A stretch of 7,500 bases of DNA from Nitrospira sp. ST-bin4 (GTDB lineage Bacteria > Nitrospirota > Nitrospiria > Nitrospirales > Nitrospiraceae). The stretch is from positions 4,150-11,649 of the forward strand of contig MSXM01000065.1 in NCBI GenBank assembly GCA_002083565.1, read 5' to 3'. Within the stretch, counting starts at the first letter, position 1. Every line of letters starts with the position of its first letter. Both the position numbers and the translations under genes were made by a program. A model generated the notes under the pieces. That model was given only the letters and a program-made list of their open reading frames with translations. It did not search any database and was not told where the DNA came from. Shown here piece after piece: positions 1 to 4,778 of this stretch.

Positions 1-362
1 ATGTCTATAACGCGATCCTTCCTGCGCCCGGTGAATTGAGCGCTACCCTCTTGATCGAGATTACCGAGGAAGCCACGATGAAACATTGGCTTGATCAGTT
101 TATGGGACTCGATCACGGGGAGAAGGTGGCGATTGTGGCCGGGGGTGAGCGGGCCTTCGGGGAATTTGAAGGAGGCCACAGCCACGATACGAAGATCAGC
201 GCGGTGCATTTCGTCAGATTTCGTCCGACCGCGTCCATGCAATCGGCGATTGCCGATCTTCGACAGCCGGTTCTCCTCACGGTGGATCATGGTGAATACC
301 ATGTTCAAACGGTTGTGCCGGGCAGCATGAGAGAGGAATGGCTCTCTGATTTGAGCGTGTAA
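1..362 (+). CDS. DUF3501 family protein, C-terminal part (5' end outside window)
   Basis: The frame is open from the left edge (first full codon at 3) to the TAA at 360-362, giving 119 visible residues. An ATG at 78 preceded by GAGGA (66-70) could be read as a start. However, the residues before it (YNAILPAPGELSATLLIEI) match the pattern I recall for DUF3501 proteins: a 'YN.L.P....L.AT..IE' stretch, then a short helix, a glycine-rich beta segment and 'ISAVHFVRF' (seen near 200-230). I therefore treat it as the C-terminal 60% of a protein of roughly 190-200 residues that starts upstream. DUF3501 has no established biochemical role. From memory, it is often encoded beside rubrerythrin and a GlpC-like Fe-S protein, neither of which is visible here. 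It lies 47 bases before the PTPS gene, so co-transcription is plausible. No signal peptide or membrane segment is seen in this part. Confidence 0.72.
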   Translation, partial: VYNAILPAPGELSATLLIEITEEATMKHWLDQFMGLDHGEKVAIVAGGERAFGEFEGGHSHDTKISAVHFVRFRPTASMQSAIADLRQPVLLTVDHGEYHVQTVVPGSMREEWLSDLSV

Positions 363-409
363 GCCTGTTTATCGGAACGTTGAATGCAGAACATGGAACA
401 TTGAGCATA

Positions 410-1162
410 ATGGATTCGGTATTGCTGACCAAGCGCATCGAATTTTCTTCGTCCCACCGCTACATCAGGCCGGAGTGGGATGAGGCGAAGAACCGTGCGG
501 CTTTCGGCCTCTGTTACAACCCTCCTGCCCACGGCCACAACTATCTGCTCGAAGTTACCGTCTCCGGTGAGATCGACCGGCAGACGGGCATGGTCGTCAA
601 CCTATTTGATCTGAAGCGGGTTCTGCTCGACGTGATTGAAGAATTTGATCACAAGAATCTGAATCTCGACATGCCCTATTTCAAAGACCGGATTCCGACA
701 TCGGAAAACCTCGCGCTGGTGCTCTGGACAAAGCTGGCGCCTCAGCCGGACATCGGTGTGCTGCAGACCGTTCGCCTGTGCGAGGACGAAGATCTCTATG
801 CCGAAGTGACGGCGGCAGCGGGTTTGGATGTTGCAGCCGTTACCCGGCGCTATTCATTCACGGCCATTCAGGACGGCAATCAAGGCCGTGAGTGGGATTG
901 CTTCATCACGGTCCGCGGCCCGATCGATCCGACGACCGGAATGGTGACCGATATCGGCGCGCTGGATCGCGTGGTGCAGGACAAAGTGGTGCAGATCTTC
1001 GATCGTCAGGATCTTCGACAGGTATTTAGCGTTAAGCAGGTCACGGGCGGGCAGCTTGCCGAACGGATTTGGAACTCACTCGCTTCCGATATCACGTCCG
1101 GCCACCTGGCAAACATCCGTCTGGTCCGGTCACGCGACATTTTCTTCGACTACGCGGGCTGA
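410..1162 (+). CDS. Tandem-domain 6-pyruvoyl/6-carboxy-tetrahydropterin synthase-like protein
   Basis: The protein has 250 residues from the ATG at 410; a TTG at 380 would add ten residues, and neither start has a good ribosome site. Residues 1-130 form a full PTPS/QueD domain. Zinc histidines are His16 (FSSSHRY) and His41 and His43 (AHGHNY). The probable catalytic Cys35 has C-x5-HGHNY spacing, with Asp80-His81 in FDHKNL and substrate-binding Glu125. The C-x5-HGH spacing, the 'GMVVNLFDLK' segment and 'DMPYF...TSENLA' resemble the animal-type PTPS more than E. coli QueD. Such enzymes act on 7,8-dihydroneopterin triphosphate, leading to biopterin or to queuosine precursors; which applies here cannot be told. 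Residues about 137-250 look like a second copy of the fold (RGPIDPTTGMVTDIGALDRV, FDRQDL, RLVRSRDIFFDY) without the zinc histidines, Cys or Asp-His pair. This is about twice the usual length of 120-150. The protein is probably cytoplasmic. Confidence 0.82.
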   Translation: MDSVLLTKRIEFSSSHRYIRPEWDEAKNRAAFGLCYNPPAHGHNYLLEVTVSGEIDRQTGMVVNLFDLKRVLLDVIEEFDHKNLNLDMPYFKDRIPTSENLALVLWTKLAPQPDIGVLQTVRLCEDEDLYAEVTAAAGLDVAAVTRRYSFTAIQDGNQGREWDCFITVRGPIDPTTGMVTDIGALDRVVQDKVVQIFDRQDLRQVFSVKQVTGGQLAERIWNSLASDITSGHLANIRLVRSRDIFFDYAG

Positions 1163-1236
1163 ATAAGGGTTCATCCGGCTGTGTTCCCCATGCCATCGCA
1201 TTTTCGTCGAATGAAAGTGGTTCAGTTGAACCAGAA
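1163..1236. other. Intergenic gap between the PTPS gene and minus-strand remnant
   Basis: This is a 74-base gap following the PTPS stop codon, with converging reading frames on either side. Apart from the inverted repeat at 1218-1233 no promoter, RNA or T-rich terminator tail is evident. Confidence 0.5.
1218..1233. repeat. Inverted repeat TGGTTC-AGTT-GAACCA
   Basis: The repeat can fold into a perfect 6-bp stem with a 4-base loop (7+2+7 as a DNA palindrome). It lies between converging reading frames, where a two-way terminator would be expected. Neither side has a clear run of T, so an intrinsic terminator is only weakly supported; a protein-binding site or chance is also possible. Confidence 0.3.
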
Positions 1237-1782
1237 TTAGCCTGGCAATGCCACGAAGAGTAGTGCTGAGTCCAGTCGAGAGCGATTTCTTCTACCCCTT
1301 TTTGTCTGACAGCTGTTTCTGGCCGAGGGGAGTAAAGCGGGCGCGTAAGCTTCCTGTTCCGGAAACTTTAGAAAGACCATGATCCCGGTATCCTGGTTGA
1401 TCGTAAATGCACCGGTCCCCGTCAGGGTATTGTCACCGGACGGTTCCAACTCCACCTGGATTTTGGATGGCCCTCCTTCAATGGTTGACCCGGTTTCGAT
1501 GGTAGTCTTGGCCAGGCCGCCATCCACGCCGATGTTGTTGCCCGCATGGTCCGTTACATAAACGGTGAACTCCCCGTCCTTGGCAACCAGTTCAAAATGA
1601 AACGGCCCAGTCATGCGTAAGTGCCGGCCGTGAATCGGCTTCACAGGCGCGGAGTCTCCCGCCGTGTGTCTGTACAACCTAAGGCCGACTATACTGTGCG
1701 AAATCAGACCTTGACTCATCGGGACTGGCTGGTCCGGTGGAGTCCAACTCGCGATAATCTGGCGGATAGAATCGACCCACAT
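1237..1782 (-). pseudogene. Remnant of a small periplasmic beta-rich protein gene
   Basis: The minus-strand frame runs from an ATG at 1782 to a stop at 1237 (181 residues). Only the middle (about residues 40-155, DNA about 1320-1665) reads like a natural protein. It includes HLRMTGPFHFELVAKDGEF, TVYVTDHAGNNIGVDGG, KIQVELEPSGDNTLTGTG and GIMVFLKFPEQ. This resembles small exported proteins of about 120-150 residues, often near metal-efflux genes, with a 'HGG.v.m.GdyH.ELV.kdg...vyv.D..g' pattern; this is recalled rather than searched, and the function is unknown. A living member should begin with a signal peptide, but the N-terminal 40 residues here are neither hydrophobic nor family-like. The tail after 'APALL' is basic and looks like read-through past a lost end. 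The frame upstream of 1782 soon meets a stop. The simplest view is a decayed gene; a divergent functional ORF cannot be excluded. Confidence 0.5.
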
Positions 1783-2156
1783 CCTGATTGTTGGGAAGCG
1801 GCCACTTTTATGGCCTCGGTTATCGCTGGTTCAATCTTGATGTGAGGGATGCCCCGGTGGAAGAATCCCTGCGCCTGGCTTGTCAACCGGCCTTCGATCC
1901 TTGCCCTTTGAGATCGATTGCCTCGAATACGTATCATCACATACCATACCTGCTGCTGAAGGTTTCGATCACCGCTTGTATTTGTCAACCCAGGGAATTG
2001 GCGGTGGGTCGTCCATTCACAGAATCTATGTGGTTCTCGCTGAATAATCTGATGATTCGGCAAAAACAGCAGGGTACCCAAACACAATGCCCAAACCAGG
2101 GACAGCGGCAACCGTTTCCCTGGATTAGGAAGAGTATGAGGGGAGTTCTCCGGTAT
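1716..2156 (-). pseudogene. Unrecognised minus-strand frame with hydrophobic N-terminus and no ATG
   Basis: The minus strand is open from about 2200 to a TGA at 1716. Near its head lies a good ribosome-site-like AGAGGAAGG (complement of about 2159-2167), followed after two bases by ATA (2156-2154), where a start codon would be expected. The next in-frame candidate start is a TTG at 2111. From the ATA, the product would begin PENSPHTLPNPGKRL and then show a membrane or signal segment (LSLVWALCLGTLLFLPNH). The rest is arginine- and glutamine-rich and matches no family I recognise. It overlaps the other remnant (1237-1782) in a different frame by 67 bases. It could be the frameshifted front of the same ancestral gene, a separate decayed gene, or a chance open frame. 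Confidence 0.27.
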
Positions 2157-2344
2157 GACCTTCCTCTGATAAAAATGATCGCACCGTGTCAGTGGACGTG
2201 GCAGTCAGAGTAGAAGGCTCGGTCCAACATTACTCGGGTATGATTACCCGGTACAGAATGTAAACCTATGAAGTTTCCCGTTTTGTACTCTTGAAGCTGG
2301 TGGCGCCCTGGCCTCATAATTTCCCTCACAGAGAGAGGGGGGGT
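2157..2344. other. Upstream region of the sensor kinase gene
   Basis: No coding sequence is supported here. The stretch should contain the promoter of the kinase-regulator operon, and it contains the inverted repeat at 2235-2250. I could not pick a -35/-10 pair with confidence. A TTG at 2291 could extend the kinase frame 18 codons upstream. A purine-rich GAGAGAGGGGGGG tract (2331-2343) directly before the ATG at 2345 includes the likely ribosome site. Confidence 0.5.
2235..2250. promoter_or_regulatory. Inverted repeat CGGGTA-TGAT-TACCCG, possible operator
   Basis: This is a perfect 6-bp inverted repeat with a 4-base spacer, 95 bases before the kinase ATG. Two-fold symmetric sites of this size suit dimeric NarL/FixJ-type regulators, whose known half-sites also begin with TAC (NarL: TACYNMT). 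The flanking ACTCGGGTA (2232-2240) recurs exactly at 4510-4518 upstream of nxrA. Autoregulation by the adjacent response regulator is an inference. Confidence 0.42.
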
Positions 2345-3862
2345 ATGTACGTTACGAAGAAAGAGTGGCAGTTAGGCGGTGTCATGCTCCTAATTCTGAC
2401 GCTGCTGTTGGGTATCGATATAGTTACCGCGCATGGGTTCACCAACCATGTGCTCTATGCGGCAGTTGTCCTGATGGCTACGGCATCAAGTTACGTATGG
2501 ATGCCGTCGGTGGTGGCGGGGATCGGGGCGCTTTTTACAATAGTCGGTATGTTCGTCGGTCCAGAGACGCCTGGTTTGCCAGTATGGATGCCTCTCGGGA
2601 ATCGAGCGTTTACAATTGCCGTGTTGTGGATCCTGGTTTGGTTTGCATGGAAACGCCGACAGGCTGAGTTGGCATTGAAGCGTGTGAATGAGGGTCTGGA
2701 GGACACGATCGTCAAGCGGACTCGAGAACTTGCAGGTGTCAATCAAGCGCTCGTCACGGAAATCAGTGAGCGAATGCAGACCGAGCATGCGTTCCGGCTC
2801 TCGCAAGGGCGCCTAGCCGGAATCCTGGACATTGCCGAAGATGCCATCATCGTGACCGAACGTGATCGCTTGATCACGCTTTTCAACCAAGGGGCAGCGA
2901 AGCTGTTTGGCTATGATCCGAACGAAGTGTTGGGGAAACCGATTGATCTGCTCCTGCCGGAACAATTCCTGGAGGATGACGCGAACAATATCAATGCCTT
3001 CGCCCGGACCCCTAATTCGGATCATCGCATGGCGCAGCGCCGTGAAGTGTTCGGCCTGAAGAAGAATGGAAGCCAATTTCCTGCGGAGGCTAGCATCTCG
3101 AAGCTGATCGCGGGCGAAACAACCACTTTTACAGTGATCTTGCGAGACATCTCGGACAGGCTGAGGACGGAACGGCAGTTGAAGTCCTTGGCGACCGAGT
3201 TGATTACAGCGCAGGAGGAAGAACGTCGGCGCATTTCGAGAGAGTTGCACGACGACATTAATCAGCGGTTGGCCTTGTTGGCGATTGAAATGGGAAGTAT
3301 GTTGTCCGACCCAACGACGATGACTGGCCGGGCGAGAGAGACAGCGCAATTGCTCGCTCAACGCCTGGCCTTGATCTCCGATGATGTCCGTCGGATCGCG
3401 TATCAGTTTCACCCGTCCATATTGGAAGACCTTGGCCTTACCGCTGCGCTCAAACAGTTGGCTGAAGAATGGTCGGTCAAGACAGGAATCAAGATAGTGA
3501 TAGTACAAGAAGAGATCACCGATTCCTTGCCTCACGCCATCGCCTCTTGCCTGTATCGAGTCACGCAGGAAAGTCTTGCCAATGTCATGAAACATGCCCG
3601 TGCTGCTCGTGTGGAGCTCGAATTGACCTGCGACGAGCAAGAGATTACGCTATCGATCTCCGACAGCGGCGTCGGTTTCGATCCCAACGAGATTCAGGCC
3701 CGTCATTCCGGGTTAGGTCTTGTAAATATGCGAGAGCGAGTGAGGGCTGTGCGAGGCCAATTAGAAATCCAGTCCGAGCCAGGCCGAGGCACCCACGTCA
3801 TTGTACAGATTCCATTTTCCGGAGCGACACATGAAGAAACCACGAGCTCTCTTGGCCGATGA
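2345..3862 (+). CDS. Membrane-bound PAS-domain sensor histidine kinase (HisKA_3 / NarX-DegS type)
   Basis: The product has 505 residues from the ATG at 2345 (523 from the TTG at 2291); the ATG is preferred because the first membrane helix starts about ten residues later. Four hydrophobic segments (about 10-29, 35-50, 53-71, 88-103) form a compact membrane module with little periplasmic exposure. A charged, probably coiled-coil linker follows (104-158), then a PAS domain (about 160-270, with the GKKNG-like 'LKKNGSQFPAE' motif and ending in ILRDISDR). The HisKA_3 dimerisation helix has phospho-acceptor His302 (ERRRISRELHDDINQRLA). The HATPase_c domain has N-box Asn413 (QESLANVMKHA), Asp440-Ser-Gly and the GLGL lid at 456-459. 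All catalytic elements are intact. It should phosphorylate the regulator encoded next to it, whose start codon overlaps its 3' end. The signal is unknown; the sensor could read the membrane or a PAS-bound cofactor. Confidence 0.9.
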   Translation: MYVTKKEWQLGGVMLLILTLLLGIDIVTAHGFTNHVLYAAVVLMATASSYVWMPSVVAGIGALFTIVGMFVGPETPGLPVWMPLGNRAFTIAVLWILVWFAWKRRQAELALKRVNEGLEDTIVKRTRELAGVNQALVTEISERMQTEHAFRLSQGRLAGILDIAEDAIIVTERDRLITLFNQGAAKLFGYDPNEVLGKPIDLLLPEQFLEDDANNINAFARTPNSDHRMAQRREVFGLKKNGSQFPAEASISKLIAGETTTFTVILRDISDRLRTERQLKSLATELITAQEEERRRISRELHDDINQRLALLAIEMGSMLSDPTTMTGRARETAQLLAQRLALISDDVRRIAYQFHPSILEDLGLTAALKQLAEEWSVKTGIKIVIVQEEITDSLPHAIASCLYRVTQESLANVMKHARAARVELELTCDEQEITLSISDSGVGFDPNEIQARHSGLGLVNMRERVRAVRGQLEIQSEPGRGTHVIVQIPFSGATHEETTSSLGR

Positions 3863-4475
3863 CCACACCTTCGTAATCGAGGGATTCAAGAAGTTATTGG
3901 AAGAGCATTGTGTATTGGTGGGGGCCGTAGAAGACGGTCGCGCCCTACTCAAAGCCGCGGTCGATCTCCAGCCGGACCTCGTGATATTGGACATTTCGAT
4001 GCCTCGACTTAACGGGATCGAAGCTGCAAAGCAACTCAAGAAGCAGCTCCCGGGAGTAAAACTGATTTTTGTCACGATGCATGCTGATACGGCCTATGTC
4101 AACGAAGCTTTCAAGGCAGGAGCGTCAGGCTATTTGCTGAAGCGATCGGCGGCCACCGAGTTGGTGCAGGCGGTTCAGTCCGTGACGAAGGACAATTTCT
4201 ATGTTACCCCGCTTATTACGAAAGAGGTCGTAACCTCATTCCTCAAACCTGGTGAATCACGTTTGGCCACGATTGACGACCTGACGGCGAGGCAGCGCGA
4301 GATTCTACAGCTCGTTGCTGAGGGGTTCTCTGCGAAAGAAATCGCGGGACAGCTGAAGGTGTCCCATCGGACCGTCGAATTTCATAAAGCCAGGATCATG
4401 GAGCAGCTCAATCTCCACACGACTGCCGACCTCGTCAAATACGCGATAGCGCACGGTTTGGTCACGGCATCGTGA
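3831..4475 (+). CDS. NarL/FixJ-type response regulator (REC + LuxR HTH)
   Basis: The product has 214 residues. The ATG at 3831 has GGAG at 3821-3824 and lies inside the last 32 bases of the kinase gene, so the two are translationally coupled; a TTG at 3801 is open but unneeded. The receiver domain (1-120) has the acidic pair Asp10-Asp11, phospho-acceptor Asp54 (VILDISMPRLNG), Thr82 and Lys104, all at canonical places. The C-terminal LuxR/GerE helix-turn-helix spans about 151-211 (LTARQREILQLVAEGFSAKE, then the recognition helix around SHRTVEFHKARI). It should be a phosphorylation-dependent DNA-binding transcription factor partnered with the kinase. Given the gene order and shared hexamers before the kinase gene and nxrA, nxrA is a natural candidate target, but this is inference. 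Confidence 0.93.
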   Translation: MKKPRALLADDHTFVIEGFKKLLEEHCVLVGAVEDGRALLKAAVDLQPDLVILDISMPRLNGIEAAKQLKKQLPGVKLIFVTMHADTAYVNEAFKAGASGYLLKRSAATELVQAVQSVTKDNFYVTPLITKEVVTSFLKPGESRLATIDDLTARQREILQLVAEGFSAKEIAGQLKVSHRTVEFHKARIMEQLNLHTTADLVKYAIAHGLVTAS

Positions 4476-4512
4476 TTCCTATTTGTACGTACGGTAGTCC
4501 TTCCGCCGAACT

Positions 4513-4518
4513 CGGGTA
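4513..4518. promoter_or_regulatory. CGGGTA hexamer, possible regulator half-site
   Basis: This lies within ACTCGGGTA (4510-4518), a nine-base match to the left arm of the palindrome upstream of the kinase gene (2232-2240). It is 261 bases before the nxrA ATG. It is a half-site only, as the other arm is not preserved. Confidence 0.28.
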
Positions 4519-4606
4519 GTTTCCACAAGCACAACCAGTAGTTCTCCGCTCTCTCTTCCGATGACAATTTCGGTAGAGTAGCCCCTCATCTATTACCTGT
4601 GTAGAA

Positions 4607-4612
4607 CGGGTA
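4607..4612. promoter_or_regulatory. CGGGTA hexamer, possible regulator half-site
   Basis: This is the second copy in the nxrA leader, in the same orientation as the copy at 4513-4518 and 94 bases away (about nine helical turns). It also pairs loosely with TACC at 4594-4597. The hexamer also occurs inside genes (841-846, 4908-4913), so position rather than rarity is the argument. Confidence 0.27.
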
Positions 4613-4656
4613 GGCACGGTCCGAGTGCGAGTGAGCTAATCAAATGACGCGGCGAA

Positions 4657-4671
4657 GGGACGCAGAGTCCC
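4657..4671 (+). repeat. Small inverted repeat GGGAC-GCAGA-GTCCC
   Basis: This is a perfect 5-bp stem with a 5-base loop, 107 bases before the nxrA start and not followed by a T run. It could be a leader-RNA hairpin, a binding site or chance. Confidence 0.3.
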
Positions 4672-4708
4672 TATGTGAATTCGCAATGGTTGTTTAGACC
4701 CTCATGAG

Positions 4709-4774
4709 ATGGACATGGGGTTGAGTCAAGCGGAGAAAAGAGCACTGGTCGTCCTCACGCAACAGGGAGGTTAG
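4709..4774 (+). CDS. Possible 21-residue leader ORF upstream of nxrA
   Basis: ATG at 4709 to TAG at 4772-4774 encodes MDMGLSQAEKRALVVLTQQG plus Gly. Its stop lies four bases before the nxrA ATG, and its last codons contain the nxrA ribosome site, so ribosomes translating it would cover and release that site. No good ribosome site of its own is seen, and the length is within what chance allows. The product resembles no leader peptide I know. Confidence 0.2.
   Translation: MDMGLSQAEKRALVVLTQQGG
4765..4770 (+). promoter_or_regulatory. Ribosome binding site of nxrA (GGGAGG)
   Basis: GGGAGG lies eight bases before the ATG at 4779, which is near-ideal spacing. It fixes the nxrA start at 4779, in agreement with the Tat signal beginning four residues into the protein. 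Confidence 0.75.
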
Positions 4775-4778
4775 TCAT

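Larger units (their letters stand above)
4476..4778. other. Leader/promoter region of nxrA
   Basis: This 303-base gap must hold the end of the two-component operon and the nxrA promoter unless nxrA is read through from it. Visible elements are an 8-bp palindrome GTACGTAC (4485-4492), CGGGTA hexamers at 4513-4518 and 4607-4612, a 5-bp hairpin at 4657-4671, a possible 21-codon ORF (4709-4774) and the nxrA ribosome site (4765-4770). I see no strong terminator after the regulator gene and no convincing sigma-70 or sigma-54 promoter. Confidence 0.6.

Noticed and set aside
78..362. Complete small gene starting at the ATG at 78 (GAGGA upstream)
   Set aside because: The same frame is open to the window edge, and the upstream residues match the DUF3501 family, so this is more likely the tail of a longer gene.
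1788..2213. Plus-strand open frame of 141 codons
   Set aside because: The composition (many Cys, Pro, Gln, no domain) and lack of a ribosome site suggest a chance frame in decayed DNA.
2813..3640. Minus-strand open frame (275 codons) opposite the kinase gene
   Set aside because: The plus-strand frame has all kinase motifs; the antisense product has no recognisable domain.
4555..4575. CCGA ... TCGG arms in the nxrA leader as a terminator for the regulator gene
   Set aside because: The stem is only four base pairs with a long loop and has no T run after it.
4613..4628. Sigma-54-like GGCAC ... GTGC promoter before nxrA
   Set aside because: The GG and GC are separated by 12 bases rather than the required 10, and the -12 element is poor.
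4657..4667. GGGACGCAGAG, similar to the GGGACGCAAAG segment of GEMM (cyclic-di-GMP) riboswitches
   Set aside because: The conserved upstream GCAAACC strand, its capping hairpin and the downstream helix are not seen, so the match is too short to call a riboswitch.
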